A DNA stretch of 6,242 nt from an uncultured Desulfobacterium sp. (GTDB taxonomy: Bacteria > Desulfobacterota > Desulfobacteria > Desulfobacterales > Desulfobacteraceae): NCBI GenBank assembly GCA_937124525.1, contig CAKZLA010000089.1, positions 1-6,242 on the forward strand. Direction: 5' to 3'. Within the stretch, counting starts at the first letter, position 1. The number at the start of each line of letters is the position of its first letter. Positions 1 to 5,997 of the stretch are shown here, one piece after another. Under the pieces are notes generated by a model. The model was not told where the DNA came from, made no database searches, and saw only the letters and a list, made by a program, of their open reading frames with translations. The translations under genes and the position numbers were made by a program.

Positions 1-52
1 TGTAGGCTTACCGAATTTTCAAAGAGCAGGTTTAAAAAAAGCCTATTTCAGC

Positions 53-82
53 TTGACTTTGAACAGATTAACTTCATATGAT
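53..82 (+). promoter_or_regulatory. Putative sigma70-type promoter of the gcv-lip cluster
   Basis: A -35-like TTGACT (53-58) and a -10-like TATGAT (77-82) are separated by 18 bp. Each differs from consensus at one base. Transcription would start near position 89-90, giving a leader of about 140 nt before gcvH. It is the only good promoter seen upstream of the cluster. This is a pattern match only. Confidence 0.55.
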
Positions 83-93
83 TCCAAAAGTCC

Positions 94-130
94 TTTACAG
101 TCTTTTGGGGAAAAGCCCCTGTAAATGGGG
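94..130 (+). promoter_or_regulatory. Leader stem-loop upstream of gcvH
   Basis: TTTACAG (94-100) pairs perfectly with CTGTAAA (119-125). Inside, either CTTTT/AAAAG (102-106/111-115) or GGGG/CCCC (107-110/116-119) can form. A further GGGG at 127-130 could compete for the same C-run. The stem begins only a few bases after the predicted transcription start, so it could protect the 5' end or regulate expression. It does not resemble a glycine riboswitch aptamer. The structure is seen in the sequence; the function is inferred. Confidence 0.4.
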
Positions 131-193
131 AATGCTCTAAGAAAGTGTAAAGTACTTTTGAAGGATGCCAGCATTTTCCATATTTTTTTTAAC

Positions 194-221
194 GGGGATC
201 ACCCCCACACACACGGAGGGG
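194..221 (+). promoter_or_regulatory. gcvH ribosome binding site with possible masking hairpin
   Basis: GGAGGGG (215-221) ends six bases before the ATG at 228 and is a strong Shine-Dalgarno sequence that fixes the gcvH start. The C-run at 202-206 can pair either with GGGG at 194-197 (loop ATCA) or with GGGG at 218-221, which is part of the ribosome binding site. The two pairings exclude each other, so a translational switch is possible but unproven. Confidence 0.5.
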
Positions 222-227
222 AACAAA

Positions 228-626
228 ATGAAAGAAATTAATGAACTGAATCTGCCGGAAAATTTAAAATATTCCAAGGACCATGAATGGGCCGGTATGG
301 AAGGCGATGTCATCACCATCGGCATCAATGACTATGCCCAGGATCAGTTGGGTGAAGTGGTGTTCGTGGAAATGCCCGAAGTGGGTGACACCTTTGAAAC
401 AGAGGATGAGTTTGGCACAGTGGAGTCGGTGAAGGCCGTTTCTGAACTCTACTGCCCCATTGCCGGCGAGGTGGTGGCCATCAACGAAGATCTGGAAGAT
501 GCACCGGAACTTGTGAATGAATCCCCCTACGAAAAGGGCTGGATCATGAAAATCAAAGCCGCTGATCCCTCTGAACTGGACAACCTTATGGACAAAGCAG
601 CATATCTTGAGATGCTGAAAGGATAA
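228..626 (+). CDS. gcvH: Glycine cleavage system H protein (lipoyl carrier)
   Basis: This 132-residue protein is the mobile lipoyl carrier of the glycine cleavage system. It accepts aminomethyl from P-protein and presents it to T-protein and then L-protein in the cytoplasm. The lipoylation motif ESVKA lies at residues 66-70, so Lys69 is the attachment site. It is followed by the usual SELYCPIAGEV stretch, and NESPYEKGW (97-105) is typical of the C-terminal half. Length matches the family (about 125-135). I chose ATG 228 because of the strong GGAGGGG upstream and because family homology begins at about DHEW (residues 18-21). An in-frame ATG at 165 would add 21 residues unlike the family and lacks a good binding site. 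The gene is first in the cluster and is separated from gcvPA by 5 bases. It is also the expected substrate of LipB and LipA encoded downstream. Confidence 0.96.
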   Translation: MKEINELNLPENLKYSKDHEWAGMEGDVITIGINDYAQDQLGEVVFVEMPEVGDTFETEDEFGTVESVKAVSELYCPIAGEVVAINEDLEDAPELVNESPYEKGWIMKIKAADPSELDNLMDKAAYLEMLKG

Positions 627-631
627 TTGCC

Positions 632-1969
632 ATGCGTTATCTTCCCCATACCCCACAGGATATTGCCGAAATGCTGGAAAAGACCGGTCATGGCACCCTG
701 GACGATCTTTTTGAGACCATCCCGGAAAAATTCCACATCCATGGAAAGATGAATCTTCCCCAGCCATTGACCGAATGGGAACTCAATGCCCACATGGAAG
801 AGCTCTCCCAAGACATGTGCGCTTTCCCCAGAAACAAAATTTTCCTGGGTGCTGGCAGCTATCCCCACTACATCCCCTCTTTAGTTCCCTATCTTGCCGG
901 CCGTTCGGAATTTGCCACAGCCTACACTCCTTATCAGCCGGAAATCAGCCAGGGTACCCTCCAGGGCATCTATGAATTCCAGACCATGATCACGGAACTG
1001 TTGGGCACGGAGGTTTCCACCGCCTCCCATTATGACTGTGGCACGGCCTTAACAGAGGCCCTGCTCATTGCCCTGCGGAAAAAGAAAAAACTCAACAAGG
1101 TGGCCGTCTCCTGCCTGGTCCACCCCCACCATCGCCAGATCATCAACACCTATTTTGCCCCGGCAGGATTTGAAATGGTGGAGATCCCCATGGCCGCCGA
1201 TGGCACCACAGACCTTGATGCCGTTGCCGCCATGGAAGACATTGCCGCCGTGGCCTTGCAATCCCCCAATTTTTTAGGCTGCATTGAAGATCTGGGCAAG
1301 GTCAGGGAAATTTCCGATGCAAAAAAAGCCCTTTTCATCACCTCTTTCACCGAAGGACTTGCCTGGGGTCTTTTAAAGAACCCGGGAAGCTTTGGGGCCG
1401 ACATTGTGGCAGGCGAAGGCCAGAGCTTTGGCATTGCCCAGTCCTTTGGAGGTCCGGGGCTTGGTATTCTAACGGCCCAGAAAAAATACGTGCGGGACCT
1501 GCCAGGCCGACTGGTGGGACGCACTAAAGACACCCAGGGCCAAGAAGGATTTGTGCTCACCCTGTCCACAAGGGAGCAACACATAAGACGGGAAAAGGCA
1601 AGCTCCAACATCTGCTCCAACAACGGTCTTAACGCACTCACCGCAGCCATGTATCTGACCACTGTGGGTAAAAAAGGCATCCGGGAGCTGGCACAGATCA
1701 ACCATGACAAGGCTGTGTTTCTCCGGGATCAACTGGTGGATGCTGGATTTGAGATTGCCTTTGAACGGCCTTTTTTCAACGAATTTGCCCTCAAAGCCCC
1801 CAAGGGATATGGGGTGAAACGCCAGGAACTCAAAAAAAAAGGAATTCTGGCCGGATTAAGTCTGGAGTGCTACTACCCAGCTCTCAAAAACCACTACCTG
1901 TTCTGCGCCACGGAAGTATTTTCCAGGCAAGATATGGAAAACCTGGCCAAGGAGGTGAAAAATGGCTGA
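632..1969 (+). CDS. gcvPA: Glycine dehydrogenase (decarboxylating) subunit 1, P-protein alpha
   Basis: This 445-residue protein is the N-terminal half of the split P-protein. With GcvPB it decarboxylates glycine and transfers aminomethyl to lipoyl-GcvH. Family signatures are seen in order: RYLPHTPQDIAEML at the N-terminus, FLGAGSYPHYIPS (71-83), TAYTPYQPEISQGTLQG (96-112) and the glycine-rich FGGPGLGIL (272-280). The catalytic PLP lysine is expected in GcvPB, not here. The segment STASHYDCGTALTEA (129-143) differs from the NAS-YDGATA form I remember as common in the family, but remains recognisable. Length is normal (about 440-450). AAAGGA (618-623), which overlaps the end of gcvH, serves as ribosome binding site. 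The 3' end overlaps gcvPB by 8 bases, which suggests coupled translation and equal amounts of the two subunits. An A9 run lies at 1832-1840. Confidence 0.96.
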   Translation: MRYLPHTPQDIAEMLEKTGHGTLDDLFETIPEKFHIHGKMNLPQPLTEWELNAHMEELSQDMCAFPRNKIFLGAGSYPHYIPSLVPYLAGRSEFATAYTPYQPEISQGTLQGIYEFQTMITELLGTEVSTASHYDCGTALTEALLIALRKKKKLNKVAVSCLVHPHHRQIINTYFAPAGFEMVEIPMAADGTTDLDAVAAMEDIAAVALQSPNFLGCIEDLGKVREISDAKKALFITSFTEGLAWGLLKNPGSFGADIVAGEGQSFGIAQSFGGPGLGILTAQKKYVRDLPGRLVGRTKDTQGQEGFVLTLSTREQHIRREKASSNICSNNGLNALTAAMYLTTVGKKGIRELAQINHDKAVFLRDQLVDAGFEIAFERPFFNEFALKAPKGYGVKRQELKKKGILAGLSLECYYPALKNHYLFCATEVFSRQDMENLAKEVKNG

Positions 1970-3419
1970 TGTTACCGGAACCAGCGGTCTGATATTCAAG
2001 GAAGCACTGTTGTGGGAAAAAAGTAGAGAGGGGCGTTGCGCCTTTTCCATCCCCACCCGGGATGTACCTGCTTCTGATCTTGACCCCGAGCTTGTGGGGG
2101 ATGCCCCGGACCTGCCCCAACTGGGTGAGTTTGATGTGGTGCGCCACTACACACGCCTTTCCCAGTGGAACTTTGGCCTGGATTCAGGCATGTATCCATT
2201 GGGGTCCTGCACCATGAAATACAATCCCAAGACCAATGAGGTTCAGGCGGCAAGGCCGGGATTTGCCGGGGCCCATCCCATGATCGACGATGAGCTGTCC
2301 CAGGGGGCACTGGAACTCTTGTACAACCTGGAGCAATACCTGGCAGAGATCACGGGCATGGCTGCCACCACCCTGCAGCCAGCGGCCGGGGCCCACGGAG
2401 AACTTACCGGCATGCTGGTGATCCACGCCTACCATGCCAAACAGGGACACCAGCGATCCAAGATCATCATCCCGGACACAGCCCATGGCACAAATCCTGC
2501 CAGTGCCAGTCTTTGCGGGTATGAATCGGTGAATATCCGCTCCGGTCCCGACGGTATTTTGACGCCGGAAGCCGTGGCTGAGGTCATGGATGAAGAGACC
2601 GCAGGTATCATGATCACCAACCCCAACACCCTGGGGCTGTTTGAAGAGAACTTAAGGGAAATCGCCGACATTGTCCATGCCAAGGGCGGACTTGTATATG
2701 GGGACGGTGCCAACATGAACGCCATCATGGGCATTGTCAAGCCCGGAGATCTGGGCATTGACGTGATCCATTTCAACCTGCACAAGACCTTTTCCACCCC
2801 CCATGGCGGTGGTGGACCCGGGTCCGGTCCCATCTCCGTTGTCAAAGAACTTGAACCCTTTCTGCCGGTTCCCCGGGTGGAAAAAACCGAAGATGGTTTT
2901 CGCCTGATCCACACAAATCCAGACAGCATTGGACGCATGCTCACCTTCCATGGCCATTTTGGCATCCTTATCCGGGCCTATTCCTATATCCGGTCCATGG
3001 GGGCCAAAGGGCTCACCGATGTGAGTAAATTTGCCGTACTCAATGCCAACTACATCAAGGCAAGTCTTCGGGATGATCTTGATCTACCCTATGACCGGCC
3101 CTGCATGCACGAGTGTGTGTTCACCGATAAGAAACAGTTGGACACCGGTGTGACCACCCTGGACATGGCCAAGCGCATCATGGATTATGGATTTCACCCC
3201 CCCACCATTTATTTCCCGTTGGTGGTGCACGGGGCCATCATGATTGAACCCACGGAGACCGAAAGCAAAGAGACCATTGACCAGTTCATTGATGCCTTTA
3301 AGGCCGTGGTCAAAGAGGCAAAGGAGACGCCGAAGCTGCTGAAAAAAGCGCCCCATCTGTCCAAGGTTTCCCGCCTGGATGAGGTCACCGCTGCCCGGAA
3401 ACCGATCCTGAGAGGCTAA
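1962..3419 (+). CDS. gcvPB: Glycine dehydrogenase (decarboxylating) subunit 2, P-protein beta, PLP-binding
   Basis: This 485-residue protein is the PLP-carrying half of the split P-protein and catalyses glycine decarboxylation together with GcvPA. The cofactor motif IHFNLHKTFSTPHGGGGPG (269-287) is present, and Lys275 is the expected Schiff-base lysine. Other family blocks include FGLDSGMYPLGSCTMKYNPK (71-90), QPAAGAHGELTG (139-150), PDTAHGTNPASA (171-182) and YFPLVVHGAIMIEPTETESK (417-436). Length is typical. The ATG lies inside the end of gcvPA (8-base overlap), and GGAGG (1951-1955) sits six bases before it. The stop codon is followed within five bases by the left arm of a hairpin-forming repeat, so the native gap between this gene and lipB has probably been changed by that element. 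Confidence 0.97.
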   Translation: MADVTGTSGLIFKEALLWEKSREGRCAFSIPTRDVPASDLDPELVGDAPDLPQLGEFDVVRHYTRLSQWNFGLDSGMYPLGSCTMKYNPKTNEVQAARPGFAGAHPMIDDELSQGALELLYNLEQYLAEITGMAATTLQPAAGAHGELTGMLVIHAYHAKQGHQRSKIIIPDTAHGTNPASASLCGYESVNIRSGPDGILTPEAVAEVMDEETAGIMITNPNTLGLFEENLREIADIVHAKGGLVYGDGANMNAIMGIVKPGDLGIDVIHFNLHKTFSTPHGGGGPGSGPISVVKELEPFLPVPRVEKTEDGFRLIHTNPDSIGRMLTFHGHFGILIRAYSYIRSMGAKGLTDVSKFAVLNANYIKASLRDDLDLPYDRPCMHECVFTDKKQLDTGVTTLDMAKRIMDYGFHPPTIYFPLVVHGAIMIEPTETESKETIDQFIDAFKAVVKEAKETPKLLKKAPHLSKVSRLDEVTAARKPILRG

Positions 3420-3423
3420 CAAA

Positions 3424-3522
3424 TGGGTCAGGCTTGGCTTATGGGTGTAAGACACAGTCAGAAAAGGTGCGACGGGCAAGCTAATGAAAAAAATAACACC
3501 CATAAGCCAAGCCTGACCCCAA
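3424..3522 (+). repeat. Hairpin-forming REP/MITE-like repeat element, copy 1
   Basis: Two arms of 24 bp are perfect inverted complements (3425-3448 and 3496-3519) around a 47-nt centre. The arms carry GGGTCAGGCTTGG and its complement. A 31-bp segment from the right end (3492-3522) recurs identically at 4474-4504. Arms of this kind resemble, from memory, the ends of elements moved by REP-associated (IS200/Y1-like) tyrosine transposases. That link is inference, and no transposase is present. There is no target duplication and no T-run after the hairpin, so it is a poor intrinsic terminator. In RNA it would form a very stable stem between the gcv and lip genes. Confidence 0.75.
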
Positions 3523-3541
3523 TATGACTGGAAAAAATGTC

Positions 3542-4186
3542 ATGCCCTTTAAAATTATGAATCTGGGGCTTTTGGATTACCAGAAAGCCCTGGATCTGCA
3601 ACAGCAATATGTGAAGCAAAAAAAAAGCCAGACCCTGGAGACGGATATTGTTTTAATGCTGGAACATCCGGCGGTGTTCACCCTGGGAAAACGGGGGGGA
3701 CGGGAAAATCTGATGGTATCGGAAGCCTTTCTTAAGGAAAAAGAGGTACCCGTGGTGCAGACCGGACGGGGGGGGAATATAACCTTCCATGGCCCCGGGC
3801 AGCTGGTGGTGTACCCCATCATGGATCTTGACCGCGCCGGGATGGGGGTGGCAGACTTTGTCCATCTTCTGGAGGAAATCATGATTAAGATGGCCGGGGA
3901 TGCCGGGGTGACGGCCCAGCGCAGCGCCGCAAACCACGGCATCTGGGTGGAAAACAAAAAACTGGGCTCCATTGGACTGTCCATCACCCGGGGCATATCC
4001 TTCCACGGCCTGGCCCTGAATGCAAATCTGGATTTAACCCCTTTTACCTGGGTGAATCCCTGCGGCTTGGCTGGGGTTTCCATGACCTCCCTGGAGAATG
4101 AATTACAACAAAAATACCCGGAAGCCACGGTGTCCATCCCCACCGTCAAGGCCAGCTTTATCCACCATTTTACCAACATGATTTAA
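3542..4186 (+). CDS. lipB: Octanoyl-[acyl carrier protein]:protein N-octanoyltransferase
   Basis: LipB transfers octanoyl from acyl carrier protein to the lipoyl-domain lysine of proteins such as GcvH, the first step of de novo lipoylation. Counting from ATG 3542 (214 residues), the core motif GRGGNITFHGPGQLVVYP lies at about 75-92. KKLGSIG follows with catalytic Lys140, then SFHGLALN, and NPCG with catalytic Cys174. These match the Lys/Cys pair of known LipB enzymes. Length fits the family. The start is uncertain. ATG 3524 would add six residues but has no binding site and sits one base beyond the repeat element. ATG 3542 has only a weak GGA nine bases upstream. Homopolymers are notable: A9 at 3618-3626, G7 at 3693-3699 and G8 at 3768-3775. 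The frame is intact through all of them. Confidence 0.93.
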   Translation: MPFKIMNLGLLDYQKALDLQQQYVKQKKSQTLETDIVLMLEHPAVFTLGKRGGRENLMVSEAFLKEKEVPVVQTGRGGNITFHGPGQLVVYPIMDLDRAGMGVADFVHLLEEIMIKMAGDAGVTAQRSAANHGIWVENKKLGSIGLSITRGISFHGLALNANLDLTPFTWVNPCGLAGVSMTSLENELQQKYPEATVSIPTVKASFIHHFTNMI

Positions 4187-4473
4187 TTAGTTTAATGGGG
4201 CCAGTTTATGGGGTTATGCCGTCAGGGCGATATTATACGATTTTCACAATTTCGGGCTTAATCATAATGTCGGCCACCTTGTAGTGTGAATTTTAAAATC
4301 GAAAAACAAAAACTATTATTTCAGATATTTATAATAGGTATGAATTTATTTCCAGTATAGTGATCCATCTTATGATCAACCCCACAATTTCTTAGGGGAT
4401 AATCATTTCAAGAAGTTATGATAATTCATGACCCTGAAGTTATTATGTTAAAACAACATAAATATCATTTTCG
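4187..4473. other. AT-rich gap between lipB and lipA, no gene seen
   Basis: This stretch has no credible open reading frame on either strand and is clearly richer in A/T than its neighbours. It holds small dyads (TGATC/GATCA at 4361-4378, CCCC/GGGG at 4380-4398) and a TATAAT at 4330-4335 without a matching -35 box. Its left edge resembles a decayed repeat arm, and its right edge abuts an intact one, so it may be the interior of a non-autonomous element. Confidence 0.5.
4196..4218 (+). repeat. Possible decayed left arm of repeat element, copy 2
   Basis: The segment TGGGGCCAG followed by TTTATGGGGTTATG aligns with the arm seen at 3424-3448 if about six bases are missing from its middle. Paired with the intact right arm at 4474-4504, it would bound an element of about 310 bp filling the gap between lipB and lipA. 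The match is imperfect and could be chance. Confidence 0.35.
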
Positions 4474-4504
4474 AATAACACCCATAAGCCAAGCCTGACC
4501 CCAA
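4474..4504 (+). repeat. Repeat arm, exact second copy of 3492-3522
   Basis: All 31 bases are identical to 3492-3522, the right arm of the element before lipB. Both copies have the same orientation and are followed almost at once by TATGA (copy 1) or ATATGA (copy 2). Neither copy carries a ribosome binding site for the ATG it abuts. The identity is seen directly; the assignment to a REP/MITE family is inferred. Confidence 0.85.
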
Positions 4505-4530
4505 ATATGAGCTCACAGGAAATTTTTTTT

Positions 4531-5556
4531 ATGGAAGCAGCAGCATTATCCAAGGCAAGGAAACCCGGATGGCTCAGACGGCCTCTGCCCAATGGACCGG
4601 AATATGAAAAGGTGAGACGTCTGCTGGCGGGCTCCCAGCTCTCCACCGTGTGCCAGGAGGCCAAATGCCCCAATATGTGGGAATGTTTTTCTAAAAAAAC
4701 GGCCACCTTCATGATTCTGGGGTCCGAATGTACCCGAAACTGCCAGTTCTGCAACGTCACACCGGGTTCCCCACCACCGCCTGATCCCCAAGAACCCAAA
4801 CGGGTGGCCAAGGCAGCCCTGGATCTGGGACTGTCCTATGTGGTGGTGACCTCGGTGACCCGGGACGATCTGCCCGACGGCGGCGCCAGCCATTTTGCCG
4901 CCACCATCCACGAAATTAAGACCCTGCTGCCCCAGGGCACCCGGGTGGAGGTGCTTATTCCCGATTTCCAGGGAAATCAAACGGCCCTGCATACGGTGAT
5001 GGATGCCCGACCCCATGTACTAAACCATAATATTGAAACCGTACCGGTTCTTTATGAAAAAGCCCGGCCACAAGCACAATATCAACGATCTTTGACCCTG
5101 TTGCAGCGAGCTTCCCTGTATCGCCCCACAACAACCCAGACAAAGGACATCAACACCAAAGATGGCCTGTTGAAGACCTCATCTGGAAACACCTGTGACA
5201 GGCCCGGCAACACCACTGAGATGGCCCTGCACACAGCCACCAGCCGATGCGGAAAAGAGCATGGCATCCCCGTAAAATCAGGTATCATGGTGGGTCTGGG
5301 AGAAACCCGGAAGGCCCTGGAACAGACCATTTGTGATTTAAAGAATCATGGATGCGACATTATCACCATTGGCCAGTATCTCCAGCCCTCCAAGAAACAC
5401 CTGCCGGTGGCAGAGTACTATACCCCTGAAGCCTTTAAAAAACTGGATGTTTTTGCCAGATCCGTGGGATTTAAAACCGTTGCCAGCGGCCCATTTGTTC
5501 GCAGTTCCTACCGGGCAGACCAGCTATGCCCCCATTGCCGGGAAGATGTTGTTTGA
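4531..5556 (+). CDS. lipA: Lipoyl synthase (radical SAM, two 4Fe-4S clusters) with in-frame insertion
   Basis: LipA inserts two sulfur atoms into octanoylated GcvH-type domains, using a radical-SAM cluster and a sacrificed auxiliary cluster. Counting from ATG 4531 (341 residues), auxiliary-cluster cysteines are Cys41, Cys46 and Cys52 (CX4CX5C). The radical-SAM motif CTRNCQFC gives Cys67, Cys71 and Cys74. Further signatures are DDLPDGGASHFA, VLIPDFQGN, LNHNIETVP, KSGIMVGLGET, IGQYLQPSKKHLPV and the C-terminal RSSY, whose serine completes the auxiliary cluster. I prefer this start because AGGA lies ten bases upstream and homology begins at KPGWLRRPLP. ATG 4507 adds eight residues, has no binding site and abuts the repeat. 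Residues 195-241 are an insertion not expected in the family. All cluster ligands remain, so the enzyme may be active. Confidence 0.93.
   Translation: MEAAALSKARKPGWLRRPLPNGPEYEKVRRLLAGSQLSTVCQEAKCPNMWECFSKKTATFMILGSECTRNCQFCNVTPGSPPPPDPQEPKRVAKAALDLGLSYVVVTSVTRDDLPDGGASHFAATIHEIKTLLPQGTRVEVLIPDFQGNQTALHTVMDARPHVLNHNIETVPVLYEKARPQAQYQRSLTLLQRASLYRPTTTQTKDINTKDGLLKTSSGNTCDRPGNTTEMALHTATSRCGKEHGIPVKSGIMVGLGETRKALEQTICDLKNHGCDIITIGQYLQPSKKHLPVAEYYTPEAFKKLDVFARSVGFKTVASGPFVRSSYRADQLCPHCREDVV
5113..5253 (+). other. 141-nt in-frame insertion inside lipA
   Basis: Ordinary LipA runs directly from the helix ending LLQRA to KEHGIPVKSG, as I recall the family. Here 47 extra codons (residues 195-241) separate them, rich in Thr, Asn, Lys and Ser, with two Cys and no clear hydrophobic pattern. 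Frame is kept on both sides. The insert contains GGCCTGT (5164-5170) and its complement ACAGGCC (5198-5204). It also has an imperfect direct repeat beginning CAACACCA at 5151 and 5208. Boundaries are estimated by comparison with remembered family sequence and could shift by a few codons. Confidence 0.6.
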
Positions 5557-5581
5557 TGTACCTTTGTCACGGTATTCTCTA

Positions 5582-5621
5582 TTGACACATTTGTCCATCA
5601 CAGGTACTATAACAGAGTACC
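5582..5621 (+). promoter_or_regulatory. Putative promoter with overlapping dyads, before hypothetical gene
   Basis: A perfect -35 TTGACA (5582-5587) is followed 17 bp later by TACTAT (5605-5610), a 4/6 match to the -10 consensus. The dyad GGTACT/AGTACC (5603-5608/5616-5621) overlaps the -10 box, and TGTCA/TGACA (5565-5569/5583-5587) overlaps the -35 box. This could be an operator-controlled promoter for the small gene at 5688. It is a pattern match only. Confidence 0.45.
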
Positions 5622-5687
5622 GTCCCTCCAGGTGGCGGGATCTCAAAGTGACTCTCTTAGGACCATTTGGTGAAAGGATGATGCAAC

Positions 5688-5933
5688 ATGTTTTATGAAG
5701 CCATATATCAGCCCCAGAATGAAGATACGTTGAGTGACAAGGCTAAAGAATTCATTGGAAGACTGATCGCAGTGCAGGATGGCGGACAGGCAAAGACCTC
5801 TCCCGGGAAAAGCCAGGTGGTGTATATTGCCTCCCCCAACATTGGCATAATTCCCAACACAGATCTTGAGAATATCACCAGCATACCCAATACCAAATGG
5901 AGTGCGCTAAGCAAACTAAATTCCCAGGAATAG
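5688..5933 (+). CDS. Hypothetical protein, 81 residues
   Basis: I do not recognise this protein. It begins MFYEAIYQPQNED and ends SKLNSQE. It has no signal peptide, membrane segment or metal-binding motif. Residues 14-30 (DTLSDKAKEFIGRLIAV) look like a short amphipathic helix. A Gly/Ser/Lys-rich stretch around 32-42 is followed by VVYIASPNIGIIPN, which may be strands. The ATG at 5688 has AAAGGA (5673-5678) nine bases upstream. Codon use is similar to the neighbouring genes, which supports real coding. It lies 131 bases after lipA with a promoter-like site between them, so it may be a separate unit rather than part of the gcv-lip operon. A terminator follows 170 bases after its stop. Confidence 0.5.
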   Translation: MFYEAIYQPQNEDTLSDKAKEFIGRLIAVQDGGQAKTSPGKSQVVYIASPNIGIIPNTDLENITSIPNTKWSALSKLNSQE

Positions 5934-5997
5934 GGGTGAAAATTCTATAAATCTGGAAGTATGACACATATCCAAATGTTAGCAATTTGTTTATATG

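Noticed and set aside
3..45. TAGGCTT/AAGCCTA inverted repeat as terminator of an upstream gene
   Set aside because: The loop is 29 nt and no T-run follows, so it is too weak to call.
83..227. Glycine riboswitch upstream of gcvH
   Set aside because: The conserved aptamer core and the tandem layout are not found. Only simple hairpins and G/C runs are present.
165..227. Longer gcvH start at ATG 165
   Set aside because: The added 21 residues do not resemble GcvH, there is no good binding site there, and they would cover the strong Shine-Dalgarno at 215-221.
4330..4335. Perfect TATAAT as a promoter for lipA
   Set aside because: No -35-like hexamer at 16-18 bp upstream and no extended -10. The AT-rich setting makes the match likely by chance.
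5082..5330. Minus-strand open frame over the lipA insertion, partly hydrophobic
   Set aside because: It extends into conserved lipA sequence on both sides, lacks a convincing binding site and looks like a shadow frame.
5348..5698. Plus-strand reading frame overlapping the end of lipA
   Set aside because: It lies mostly inside lipA in another frame and has no family signature. Its tail after 5557 covers the promoter-like region.
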